A stretch of DNA of 64,000 nt from positions 15,282,964 through 15,346,963 of the forward strand of contig CM034534.1 in NCBI GenBank assembly GCA_020002185.1, written 5' to 3'. Every line of letters begins with the position of its first letter. Position 1 is the stretch's first letter. This stretch comes from Paraescarpia echinospica. Taxonomy: Eukaryota > Annelida > Polychaeta > Sabellida > Siboglinidae. The notes under the pieces were generated by a model. It was not told the origin of the DNA. It did no database searches and worked only from the letters and a program-made list of their open reading frames with translations. Shown here in pieces: positions 23,956 to 34,752 of this stretch. The translations under genes and the position numbers were made by a program.

Positions 23956-24189
23956 ACTGTACTTAGTTACCTCTCAAGAAACTTGTTCTTGTTGCTCAAT
24001 GACTAGACGACGAGAACTGGCACAGGAGGACGATAACGGAGGCTGTGATCATCCACAGAGGGAAGCCTTCGCTGAGCAGAGATATTGTTCAGGAGCTCTC
24101 AACAGTCCTGCTCCAGCTCGTGTGACATGACGTAAGTCATGTGACAACAGTAACTTCAGTCTGCTGAAGGAGGCCGCGGAATTGCGGCT
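23956..24189 (+). mobile_element. Retroelement 3' relic, possibly Penelope-like, copy 1
   Basis: A frame reads ENWHRRTITEAVIIHRGKPS then LSRD, resembling the C-terminal REAI...PSLNRD motif found after GIY-YIG nuclease domains in Penelope-like and related elements. CTGCTGAAGGAGGCCG-type sequence follows. Only the 3' end is present. The 30-bp segment at 23,956-23,985 matches the terminal repeat of copy 2. Confidence 0.4.
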
Positions 24190-24815
24190 TTAGTACCAAA
24201 CTCTGCCGTCAGATCGATAGTTCACGGTTTAAAAAATGAATGATTCATTTTCAGTCAAATTATACAACCTAACCAACATTTCACGTTGACGATGCCATTC
24301 AGTAAGTAAATATATCTAAACTTTGAAACATTATCTGGCAGTGGAGTGGTTCCCTATTCTGCATGCACCTATCATCGCGACTGAGGCTCATATATGCACA
24401 AGATCTTCATATACCGCCATCACATCATGACAAGCGCTAGATCTGCGGCATTTTGTGAGGAATTACTTGGCACATTTGTGTGTCGGTATTTCACTCTCAA
24501 CAACATTTGGATGCTTGTTAATTAGCTGCCAATATTCATTGTAAAACATCAAATATGGTATATTTCATGTGTAGCTTACAGCTTTTGCGACATGGGAACT
24601 TTCTGTTCTCTGCAGGCAATAGAGTAGGTAGACCTAGATTTCACAAGATTCGAAACTGGTTCCTTGTTGCTTATCAGTCTAGTCTATAGATAGACTGTAG
24701 TAGAACATGCAGCGTCACCATTTTGTTCAGACGTTGTTTTAGATGGCGTTTAAATAGTACGATATATTTAGCGTTTACATGTGGTTCAGTGTAGCACAAC
24801 ACATTGTTACAAGCA

Positions 24816-26130
24816 CCGACGAAAATATATTTTCTGATTTACCTAAGTAAAAGCTTTGGCCTCAGGTCTCACATTAGCACAAATGTCTTAACTAATGTGT
24901 CACAATCAGCATATAGGCAGTTTCATTCAACAGAGACTGCCCTCTTAAAGGTTCATAATGACATTAACTTGAACATTAATAATGGTAAAGTGACTTCACT
25001 TACCTTACTAGATCTCTCTGCCGCGCTTGTCACGATTGATCACAGCATTCTCATTGAACGCCTATTAAAGTGGAACGGCATATCTGGCACAGCTCTAAGC
25101 TGGTTTTCTTCACATCTAACTGATAGATATCAAACTATGAAGATTGGGAACTGCTTTTCGGCTGCACTGCCGGCTTTATTTGGTGTTCCCCAGGGTTCTG
25201 TTCTTGGGCCTTTACTTTTTACTCTTTACACCACGCCACTAAGCTCTGTTATACAAAGACATAACTTGGACCATCATCTTTATGCTGATGATACTCAGAT
25301 CTACATGTCATTGGCTACCCCGGATACAAATCGCTCCCTTAACCAACTTAGTGATTGCCTTCAAGATATCTTCCACTGGATGACTGACAAGATGTTTTTT
25401 TTCCTTACGCGTATTTTGAATCAGTATATCACGCCAGCAACCTCGGTGCTGAATCTAGGAGTGATCTTTGATAGTAACTTCAATTTCCGACAACACATAT
25501 CTCAAACATTGCTAAGAGCGCTTGCTAGCAGCAGACTTGACTATTGCAATTCCCTCCTTTATAATATCGCTAGCAATGATATCACAAAACTTCAGCGTGT
25601 CCAAAATTGTCTAGCAAGAGTAGTTACAAGATCTCCTCGTTTTTCTGGCTCTGTCCCACTTTTGAAGTCTTTGCATTGGCTTCCTGTACGCTAACGTATA
25701 ATATTTAAGACCTGTACCAATACATGCCAGGCAATGTCCAATAAGCAACCGTCTTATTTGCATTCATTGCTTACTCCTGTAAGAAAACCTATCCAGCTTT
25801 GATCATCTAGTTCTGACCTACATTTTGTTCCTAGAGTCAACACTAACATTGGAACTAGGGCTCTTTCTGTTGTTGCACCAACTCTTTGGAATATGCTCCC
25901 TCTTAGTGTTAGATCAGTTACAAATATTACAAAATTCCTTCGTCATTTAAAAACGTATCTTTACAACCTTGCTTATCCACCGTAGCTCCCTAGCGCCTTG
26001 ACCCATCTGTTGACAACTGGAAAACTACTTATGGATTTTGAGATTGACCAATCCCTTTGTTTTGATGCGCCTCTGAGCTTGGTTTCCAAGGATTTAGGCG
26101 CAATAGAAGTTATCTTATTATTATTATTAT
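24816..26130 (+). mobile_element. CR1/L2-group LINE, 5'-truncated and internally deleted
   Basis: Reverse-transcriptase motifs appear in order: LLDLSAALVTIDHSIL, GVPQGSVLGPLLF, YADDTQIYM, LDYCNSLLYNI and LLKSLHWLPVR, then APTLWNMLPLSVRS and a C-terminal LKTYLYNLAYPP. These identify the CR1/L2 group. The endonuclease and early RT are missing. A block between the YADD region and the thumb is deleted (after TDKMFFF), and stops follow 25,694. The element ends in GGCGCAATAGAAGTTATC and a TTATTA tail. It lies between two copies of a segmental duplication. Confidence 0.85.
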
Positions 26131-27000
26131 GACATTGTTCAGTGTAATCAGTACGCCTGTGATGATATCATACGTGTATAAATATGTTTTGAGCGTTTTG
26201 GTTGTGCTACGAAATTACATCACCAGTTTCTTTTTGGGACATCCTGACGGGAGGTAGCAGCAGTGTTTAACCTGCGGTATATACATCTTTTGTTGCAACG
26301 AAGTGCATGTGCTATGCGCCAAGTGCAGGGACAATTATTACAGACATAGGTGTCTGCCGGCCACCGTGTTCCCCCAGTCGCAGTACTACGTCAACGTGAG
26401 CGAGTCTTCTAAAACATTTGTCACCCTGGTGAAAGTGAATGCTACAAGAGAAGATCACGTCCCGTTGTGATACCGGATATATTGGCGTAGAGGACGTGGC
26501 GGTGGTTAGTATATACTCATAGCAAATCACATAAATAAAAGATAAACAACAGGTACGTTCATTGAATGGATAAAAGATCCGGTTTCCTTGTTGTTGACAC
26601 TGTACTTAGTTACCTCTCAAGAAACTTGTTCTTGGTGCTCAATGACTAGACGACGAGAACTGGCACAGGAGGATGATAACGGAGACTGTGATCATCCACA
26701 GAGGGAAGCCTTCGCTTCGTGTGATATGACATAGGTTTCCTAGTTTCCTAGTTATTCCCAGTGCTCAGCAAACGTTCTATTAACTGACTAGTCTGTATTA
26801 TTATGGTTACAATGTAATGGTCTCATTCAACTAGTCAGCCTTTTTCAGAACATTATCGTCAAACCGACCTTAATGTGCTGGCATTGAGGATGGTCACTGC
26901 CAGGGTGCTTGTCGTCCTCAGTGGTTCTTTTACGTCCCAAATTGAGGTCATGTGACAACAGTAACTTCAGTCTGCTGAAGGAGGCCGTGGAATTGCGGCT
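26129..27000 (+). pseudogene. Segmental duplication unit 2, with decayed exon copy
   Basis: Second copy of 23,462-24,189. Its EGF/cadherin-like exon has lost 25 bp inside the cysteine-rich part (frameshift) and has TGA where unit 1 has the Trp codon of LWYRIHW. A dispersed repeat (26,771-26,946) is inserted near its end. It is therefore non-functional while unit 1 keeps an open frame. Confidence 0.75.
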
Positions 27001-27038
27001 GAAATTTGCAAGTTTCTTGAGAAGTAACTATGCACAGT
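26599..27038 (+). mobile_element. Penelope-like relic with terminal inverted repeats
   Basis: The 30 bp at 26,599-26,628 (starting ACTGTACTTAGTTACC) recur inverted at 27,009-27,038 with about 27 matches. They bracket a copy of the retroelement 3' fragment also seen at 23,956-24,189, plus a later insertion. Inverted or direct terminal repeats are known for Penelope-like elements; the assignment is tentative. Confidence 0.4.
26771..26946. repeat. Dispersed SINE-like repeat, copy 1
   Basis: This 176-bp block recurs at 46,126-46,360. Shared landmarks are CGTTCTATTAACTGA, CAGAACATTATCG and GGTTCTTTTACGTC. The 3' half looks like a SINE body. A degenerate tRNA-like head may adjoin the second copy. 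Family not recognised. Confidence 0.6.
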
Positions 27039-27051
27039 AACAGGTACGCCT

Positions 27052-27740
27052 AAGTTCTAATATAACGCAGTATCCAATCATTAGGACTGCTGTTTGGGGA
27101 GCAATGATCACGCGGTAGAGCGCTGGACAGTCGATCGAGAGGACGGTGGTTCAATTCCACCTTCCCCGGTTTCAAAATTTTAGCAATTTAATTCACCTCA
27201 CGTTGCCTGTGTCTTTCGGAAGAGACACTAATATCCGTTTGTCCCTTCTATTTGGTGTTGATGCCAGGCGAAATAAAAGATCCCACACGGGGTAAATGTG
27301 TAACCTGTTGTCATGGACTCGCAGGCTGGTGATCTCTATCTCCAACCCACTGCATCTAGCTTCCAGCAGCCGGAATTGATTCCCGGTCGGGCTTGTAAGA
27401 AACTCCGAGCAGGTAGTGTGTACTCTGCGTCATTTGAGCCACCGGGTCCAATATGAATGTAAATACATACATGACTGCATAAAGCGTTTTATTCTTTACT
27501 CCCTGGCAGACCGGTTCAATATAACATCGATATCTCTGGGAAGCAGTCAGCCACAATGGAATTGGGCCTACCGTGCGAGGAGTACATAGAATTTCCACCA
27601 CTGCCAACAGCCAGCCGAGTGAACTAGCGCAACGTAGAGTGAACAAGCTTGCTGAAAGTTCGAAACATCAACAAGAGGACTCGAACCCAGAATATTTTGG
27701 TCGCGAGTCCGACGTTTTAACCGCTACACCACTGCGCTCC
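27052..27740 (-). mobile_element. tRNA-derived SINE (family A), split by another SINE
   Basis: The same family as 5447-5754. Reading from the minus strand, the tRNA-like head lies at about 27,640-27,740 and the body ends ATTAGAACTT at 27,052. The body is interrupted by family B at 27,091-27,472. It is more diverged than the palindrome copies. Confidence 0.7.
27091..27472 (+). mobile_element. tRNA-derived SINE (family B), nested
   Basis: The head GATCACGCGGTAGAGCGCTGG carries box A-like sequence and GGTTCAATTCC matches box B. A body with TTCGGAAGAGACACTAA and AAAAGATCCCACACGGGG follows. Six-base duplications gactgc at 27,085-27,090 and 27,473-27,478 flank it, in the middle of the family A SINE. 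Confidence 0.7.
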
Positions 27741-28605
27741 TCAAGAAAATGACATATGTGTTCGAACGTGCAGACTTTCCATGGTTCTCCTCAGACTGGT
27801 GTGATATGTGACCCGACAGAGCAAAGTGGGTGTAACTCGAAAAAAAAGACCTCATTTCTTGAAATACATTCAGTAATTTGTGATGTATTGCCAAAATTGA
27901 AGAAACTTTTAAAAAAGGAATGTTTTGAGAAACAAGATAATTTTGACTCATTTTGTCTTTTTTAATATATTGGTTTTCGTAAGTGCATTTATTTATTAGT
28001 TTAGGATTGTTATTCGAGAAAAATAAACTGGACATTGAAAGATAATAATGAAAGGTATGCATTTCCGCAAAAATCAAAAAATTCATGGAATATGACCTAA
28101 ACACCTATTGTTGTATCATGTATAGAATAGGCATGTGCGAGATAACACCCGGTTTGCTGTGACAGGTCAAATATAACCATCGGCGATTCACGATATAAAA
28201 CGTGGTTTATAATTGGCAAAATAAAGAAGTACTTGTGCTAAGCATCTCAGTAACAGTTGACGTTGTATATTTCGCTCAACTCTTAATGTTATTCTGCTAA
28301 AGCAACTCGTTCATGTCGGCAGGAACATTGACCGTATTAGCGGGACTCATTTCCGATACTTCATTCATTCATTCATTCATTCATTCTAGGTCCTTTGTAT
28401 GTATTATTTTCTTGTGTTGTGCTTCGTTTGTGACGATTCGATTATACTTTTTTCGTATGGATATACAATCGGATTGTTATAGTGTAACAATGATTGCAAG
28501 ACGGCTACATTACCGAGAAAACTGTAATGCAAGTGTCGACTGCAGCTTCAACTAATCTTTGCTGTTGTTGAGAAAGAATAATAAGCGACGTTGTTACGCC
28601 TTCAG
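27741..28605. other. Intergenic or intronic, no gene recognised
   Basis: AT-rich sequence. A minus-strand open stretch at 27,724-28,104 (126 codons) has no recognisable domain and overlaps the SINE edge. There is a short (ATTC)n run at about 28,362-28,386. Nothing else is supported. Confidence 0.5.
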
Positions 28606-28796
28606 AGCTCTCTAGCGGGAGCGGCCCGCGCCAAGGCTGATGGATTAAGTATGCACACTATCGGCATTGGAGGAGACGTTCGTATGGCCGAGCTTTCATC
28701 ACTGGGCGACAAGTTCGGCGAAAGCGATCCACGTCAACGACTTCGCAGACCTGGATGGCGACGCAGCGTTACAACAATTGTATTCCTTTGTGCTGG
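28606..28796 (+). pseudogene. von Willebrand factor A domain exon, frameshifted
   Basis: The exon starts after ACGCCTTCAG and ends before a consensus donor (TGCTGG|GTATGT). It encodes the C-terminal half of a vWA domain: AARAKADGLSMHTIGIGGDV, then MAELSSL. After a one-base shift near 28,720 it continues HVNDFADLDGDAALQQLYSF, the normal end of such a domain. vWA domains are extracellular ligand-binding modules in matrilins, collagens and many invertebrate mosaic proteins. The shift is either a true lesion or a sequencing error; both halves are otherwise well conserved. The first half (metal-binding DxSxS loop) was not found upstream. Confidence 0.75.
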
Positions 28797-29571
28797 GTAT
28801 GTATTGGCGTCGGGCTTCGTATTGACGTCATTGGTGCCTGGTTGATGATAATGATACGAGATGCATTGACTTCAGTAGGGATGTGATTAAAACAAATGTT
28901 GCCTTATTCAGTTAGCAGCAATTAACCACCCGTAGTATTATTGAAACAGTTTAATTAAGATGTACGTAATATAATTTAGCATATTGTATGAGGGAGATTT
29001 CAAATGTGTTCGAACATGGATCATACGGTAAGCCTGGAAGCGTAATGTAGGTACACACGCAGCTGCAATTACATAACAGGAATGTGAAAATAAATATAGT
29101 TCCGCATGAGACGGCAAAAAAGTGCACGTATGCTGTATAGAGATATACGTTACTTAACCAAACGAACACTTCAGTAACCAATGACATGACTTAGTCGTAA
29201 CCGCCGTCATGACAACGAATGATACGAGTACCATTGTTAACATAGAGGTGAACTGGTCTGATATGTTCGACAATGCCTGCATTCGTCACGTTTAACTATA
29301 GAACGAATGGGTATGCTCGTTTTTTGTTTGTAAATAAGCGTTATATATTTTTTGGGTGTTAAGATTGCTTACAACCTTTGTCGCGGTGGTTTCTGTGACG
29401 TAAACCACAATGCTATGTTCACGTTCTTACGACAACGACGGCACAACCAAGAACAACGAGCGCAGCAGAACATTTCTCCTGGCAGTGCTCGGTTGAGGGC
29501 GCCACCGGCAGGGGAAGTCCGTGCGACATGACGCAAACATAATCTGACAACTTTGATCATTGAACGCTCAG

Positions 29572-29682
29572 ATCTGGCCCAACACCATCGTCCGACACGG
29601 GTCCGAACTCAGGGTACGGTTGTTTCGGCTACTACATCTTCACTGAGGCGAGCGATCCCCGACGAATGAACGACAAAGCCAC
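29572..29682 (+). CDS. MAM-domain exon 1 of 3
   Basis: The exon follows CGCTCAG and ends at the donor CCAC|GTGAGC. Its 111 bases give SGPTPSSDTGPNSGYG, then YYIFTEASDP and MNDKA, the N-terminal half of a MAM domain. MAM exons often begin at this SG-x-TPS-x-TGP position. It ends with two bases of a codon, and the exon at 42,524 supplies exactly the missing third base. The joined protein reads smoothly across a 12.8-kb intron filled with transposons. MAM is an adhesive extracellular module of receptors and secreted proteases. The preceding part of the domain was not located. Confidence 0.8.
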
Positions 29683-29903
29683 GTGAGCAGTCAGTCATGA
29701 ATGCGAATTCTATAGATTACGTTTTGAGAAAATAGTGGACGCACACACCAGAGAATCTCATGAAGACCGTAGCTGGACGTTAAGTTGGTTTTCATTCATT
29801 CACAAAGTTCCGATCGGATTGTCCGTACACATTATACCGCAATCCTGAAATACGATTTCTACATTTGTAGATTGCCATACTGTCAGCGTGTCGTCGTTGT
29901 GTT

Positions 29904-30226
29904 GGGCGCAGTGGCCGAGTGGTTAGACAGTCGACAGACAGGACCGGGGTTCGAATCCCGGCACCGGCCGTTCGGTACTGTTTCGGCCGCCGTGTCGAAA
30001 GTTGGGCAATTTCGTTCGCCCTACGTCGCCCCCTTCCAACTCGCACAGGCCAGCGTGGAAGGTTAGGCCAACAACACCAGCATGCAAACTACAATGAAGC
30101 CAAGGCCCCCAGTCCCCAGCAGCATCGAAAGAGTATATGACGAAGGAGGCGGCATCGGGTCAACTACGTGCAGGATGTGCTAAGAATATTTGGGTCAAGA
30201 AGAACCGCCAAGAAGAAGAAGAAGAA
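29904..30226 (+). mobile_element. tRNA-derived SINE (family C)
   Basis: The head GTGGCCGAGTGGTTAGAC (box A) and GGTTCGAATCC (box B) resemble a Ser/Leu-type tRNA, but the fold is not that of a functional tRNA. A body of about 250 bp ends in an (AAG)n tail at 30,226. It sits in the large MAM intron, immediately next to the 3' end of the minus-strand LINE. Confidence 0.75.
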
Positions 30227-30362
30227 TTTGTTTTATTTGACCCAGACATTTCAAATAATACATACAATACATCCATGTAAAAAAAAATTAAATAATACAA
30301 ATATATAACCTTATGGTAAACATGGTATAATGTATGGTAAATAACGAAAAGTAGGGTCAGGA

Positions 30363-30400
30363 GACTCCTCTAAGACTATGGTAGTCGCTATCGAGGAGCC
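30363..30400 (-). other. Conserved LINE 3'-UTR hairpin, copy 1
   Basis: On the transcript strand GGCTCCTC pairs with GAGGAGTC (one G-U), enclosing an inner stem GACTA/TAGTC. The second copy of the family (47,124-47,163) keeps the fold with a C-G to A-T change in the outer stem. A 3' stem-loop recognised by the element's own RT is a plausible role. Confidence 0.6.
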
Positions 30401-30586
30401 ACCTTTTGTAATAAAACTTTAACTGAATCAATACATCACCTAATCAAATTCATCCAGAATAAAAAGAAGAAGAGAGAAAAAAAACCAATATGTATGCATG
30501 TGTGTGGTGTGAGCAAGCTTACATGATTATTGAGTTTGTCTTTTAGGCACTGTTTTGTTGACAAGTTGACAGGTGGTTGTCGGTTC

Positions 30587-33500
30587 TTAATTTTGCATAC
30601 ATATATAGCAATTGTGCCTGGTGCATGTTACTTGATAGTTTTGTAAAAAATAAAGTTTAACATACTTGGCAAATCCTTGTGAACTGTGTGTACTAAGCTT
30701 TCCTTTCACAATATCAGGAATGATATTTAGTAAAAGTGGCAAATTATGCCTAAGACATTTCTTAGCAAATTCATGTTTAATTTTATAAGTGTATATTTTA
30801 TTCTTGACTCTTGTATCATGATTATGTACCTCAAAGTTAAACATTATCCTCCAGTTTTGTAAATAAACTGGTAAGTCATTATGTAAATATTTATAGTAAA
30901 ATTTTAATTGTTGTAATTTAAGAATGTCATCTACTTTTAACAAGTTGAGTTTTTTGTGAAGTGGTTCTGTGTGGGAAGTATAATTACTTAAGGTAATAAT
31001 TCTCAGGGCTTTTTTTTGAAGTTTTATTATTCTATTTGATTGAAAGCCCCACACCATAATGCAATAATTAATGTGTGGCACTATTAAAGAATTATTTAAT
31101 ATTATTTTAATATGAAGTAACATATGTTTCAATTTATTTAAAATGCCAATTTTTTTAGAACAAGCATTTGATATTTTTTCAGTGTGCTTTTTCCAGTTTA
31201 GATTTGTATCTATAATTAAACCCAAAAAATTAAATTCTTTGACTTGTTCAATATTTTACATTGTCTATCTTCAGAGTAAGTGTCTGTATATTTTTCTTTG
31301 CCTTTTGAAATGTCGTGTATTTCGATTTTGCTATGTTTAGCGATAATTTATTTATTTTGAGCCATTCATTTATTTTTGAAAGTTCTTCATTTATTAAAGA
31401 TTCTAAATTTTCGTCATGTATGTTATCGCTGAAAGTGTTTAATGTACTTGATAGAGTTGTATCATCAGCATAAATTATGTAATTAAACATTTTACTGGCT
31501 TGTGCAAAATCATTGATATATATGATGAATAACAAAGGTCTTAAGATTGAACCTTGTGGTACACCTGTAGTTATTGATAACATATTTGATTTTATATTGT
31601 CAATTTCCGTATATTGTTTACGATTTGTTAGGTAACTGCTGAATAAGTTCAGATTTGTTCCATGTATACCATAATATTTCAATTTGTCAATTAAAATTAA
31701 ATGGTCAATGGTATCAAAGGCTTTGGAAAGATCTAGATAAATATTAATGGGTATTTCATCCTTATCCAGTTTGGTTATTATTCTATCTATTAATTCTAGT
31801 GCTGCGTATTCAGTTGAATGTTTAGGTCGGAATCCATACTGATGGTCAAAAAAAAGCTTAGAGTCTTTTAAATAAGATGATAATTGCTCAAAAATAATTT
31901 TTTCAAGTACTTTTGAAATAGCTGGTAGAAGAGATATAGGTCTATAATTATTGAATACTGCTGGCTCACCTTTTTATAAATGGGAATTACCTTAGCAATT
32001 TTTAGTTTATCAGGGAATATTCCTGTGGTTAATACTTGATTTGTTAATAAAGTTAAAGATTTGGTTAATGCAGGTTCAAGCATTTTTGCCAGTTTGGTAG
32101 AGAGACCATCACATCCACAGCTACTTTTGTTGGGTAGATTAATTATTGTTCTCTTTATGATATCTTCTTCAACATATTTAAATGTAAAATTACAGTTTAC
32201 TATTTTATTTAGATAATATGAATGATCATGAATGCCTTTGTATTTAATATCATTAGCCAGATTACTACCTATATTGGTAAATAATGTATTGAATTTATTT
32301 GCAATTTCTAATTTGTCTGCCACAATTGAATCGGATTCTTTAAAATATTTTGGAAATGATTTATTAATTTTACGTTTAGACAGGATTTCATTTATAGTTT
32401 TCCAAGTGTTTTTTATATCAAATTTAAATTGATTAAAACATTTGTAAAAATATGATTGCTTTGCTTTGCGAAAACTTCTTTTCAAAATACTATTGTATGT
32501 TTTTAGATTAATCAATAATATGCCATATTCAGAAGATTCAGGGTTTGTGATTTTTAATTGTTTGTAAAGTTTGTCTCTGTATCGTATTGAGGTTAGCAAG
32601 CCTTGAGTTATCCATGTAGATTTTTTATGTTTATATTGATTAAATTTAACTAATTTGCTAGTCATATTTATTTTTAGCTTGATTTATTTCATTGATAATA
32701 ATGTTATAATTATGGTTTGGATTAGCATTTGAACTTGTATCTAATTTTTTATGTATTTCAGAAGAGATTATATCGTTTCTTACGTTTAACATAGCCTCTT
32801 TATTTTGTACATTAACTCGTATAAATTTTGTAGTATGTTCCTCTTTTAGAGCAGTGTTCATAAGCATAAAATATGGTTGATGATCAGAAATTTTTAAAAT
32901 TAATATTCCTGCTGTACTTTTCAAAATATGCTTTGTTAAGTTACACAAAAAATTATCAATAAGTGTACCTGTACATGTTGTGAACCTTGTAGGAAGAGTA
33001 ATTTGGGGGAAGAGACTAAATGAAGTTAACATGTCAAAAAACGTGCTACAGTGTTGTTGCTCGTTTATTTTTAGCATATTTATATTGTAGTCCCCTGCAA
33101 GAATAAGGTTGTTGTTTTGATGATGTTGCATAGATGATATGACCATTGTAAATTCATTTATAAATTCGTTATAGTTTTCAGTTGAAGGCCTTGGAGGTCG
33201 GTATATATTTCCTATAGTGACTGTTTGCGATAAGTCTCCTCCATTTACTTATATTATTTGTCCCTCCCATTGTTCATACACATTTAATTTCATCTTTACT
33301 TCATAATCAAAGTGTTTATCTATATATATTAATAATCCCCCTTTGGTGCTGCAACTTTTTCCTTGGGATATACAGTCATATCCATTTAATTGAATTAGTG
33401 ATAAGTCATCATTATCAGATAACCAGCTCTCTTGGAGACATATGCTTAATTTAAAATTTAAGCAAGACAAGTCATTTACAAATGCCTCGAGCTCACTAAA

Positions 33501-34079
33501 CTTTGCATTAATGGACTGTATATTTGAGCTTAGGATACTGAAATGTTTATTTTTGTTTTGAATTAACAAATTAAATTTTTCAAAATCATAATATGACGAT
33601 CGGCGTATTGTTGGCAATTCATTATTTTCATAAACAGTATTACTGATGTTTAGAATATTATTTAAACAATTATTTGTAATACCACCTATAAATTGGAGAA
33701 AAGTTTCGTCAGTTATCATTTCAGTGCATTTTAATGAGATCAGCATATTTTCAATGTGCAGTAATGTTTCAATGAGAGTGTGTGCCTTTAGTGTTTGAGT
33801 TACTAGATTTTGTTTAGTAATATTTGTATTTTGTTCATGTAAAGCTAAAGCGGTGCATGATAAGTAGCTACTTAAAGTGTCAGAGATAGAAAAGAAACAG
33901 ATTATGTTTAGAAAAAAATACAAGAAAAAAAAGGCGATGTAATAAAAAAAAGTCAGGACCATTTGACAAGAAGGCCCGAGGAAAAAAAACTTAAGAATAA
34001 AACTGTTTCTAGTGGTAGGAGCTAATGCATTGTAATGCATTCTAACCAACACATTTCCAACAAATGTAAATGCAAACAA
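30587..34079 (-). pseudogene. LINE ORF2 (APE endonuclease + reverse transcriptase), broken
   Basis: Segments in order on the minus strand are as follows. Endonuclease N-terminus at 33,249-34,079 (SILSSNIQSINAKFSEL, CLQESWLS). Endonuclease C-terminus at 32,658-33,146 (LAGDYNINML, SDHQPYF). Linker and RT start at 31,868-32,665. RT palm at 31,248-31,682 (GVPQGSILRPLLF, YADDTTL). Thumb and C-terminus at 30,587-31,225, ending in a cysteine motif near HNCYIC. A TAA after the first segment (around 33,249) and several frameshifts separate the pieces. The RT motif has Arg where Gly is usual in SILGPLL. Inactive as sequenced. Confidence 0.85.
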
Positions 34080-34640
34080 TGCAAAAAGGTAATTATATTA
34101 TAACAAATAAAGGTTATTATATTATAACAAATAAAAAGTCGTGTGGAAAATAAATAAACAGAAAACGAATCACAAGTCACGACACAAGTGAGTGACAAAA
34201 TGCACTAAGAGATTTAAAAAAATGATATAACAGATTTAAAAGAATAGCAAAACAAGATATTGAAAGTAAACGCACGTTAATACAAAAGCGGGTACCCTTT
34301 ACCCAACTTTTTTTACATACATATTGTTCCTATAGTAGACATTACAAATGCTAATGCAATCTAATTCATTTTAACCAACACATTTCCAATATATATAAAT
34401 GCATAGGTTATTATATTATAATAAATAAAAAGTCGTGTGAAAAATAAAGAAGCATTAAACAGAAAACATATCACAAGTCACGACACAAGTGAGTAGCAAA
34501 CCGCACTAAAATATTATTAAAAAAAAAAAGTTGATGTAGGAAACACTGCAAATAGCAAAACAAGATATTGACGAAAAAAAAACAAAAAAAAACAGGTACC
34601 TTTTAATTAACCAACTTATTTACATACATACAGTTCATAT
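34036..34640. repeat. Imperfect tandem duplication between LINE ORF1 and ORF2
   Basis: Landmarks AACCAACACATTTCCAA, AAAAGTCGTGTG and CACAAGTCACGACACAAGTG occur around 34,045-34,190 and again around 34,378-34,490. A further landmark (TTTACATACATA) at about 34,313 recurs at about 34,618. The period is roughly 305-330 bp. The duplication separates ORF1 from ORF2 and may be non-coding linker expansion. Confidence 0.55.
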
Positions 34641-34752
34641 AGCAGACACTGCCAATCGCAGAACTAAATTTCGTGTCAGTCAGAAATGTCACGTGAGCAA
34701 CAACTAATTGTTCACATCATTATCACCGTTATTTGGTGCTATGCCTTGCATG

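Larger units (their letters stand above)
23462..24189 (+). repeat. Segmental duplication, unit 1
   Basis: This segment recurs at 26,129-27,000 in direct orientation, interrupted there by a dispersed repeat at 26,771-26,946. It contains the EGF/cadherin-like exon and a retroelement 3' fragment. The two units flank the CR1/L2 LINE at 24,816-26,130, and unit 2 begins exactly at the end of that LINE's tail. Confidence 0.8.

Noticed and set aside
29542..29564. Nonsense codon TGA just before the MAM sequence at 29,572
   Set aside because: It lies upstream of the acceptor CGCTCAG, and MAM exons commonly begin at this point, so it is intronic.
29904..29976. Functional tRNA gene
   Set aside because: Box A and box B are good, but the anticodon region and stems do not fold properly, and a SINE body with an (AAG)n tail follows.
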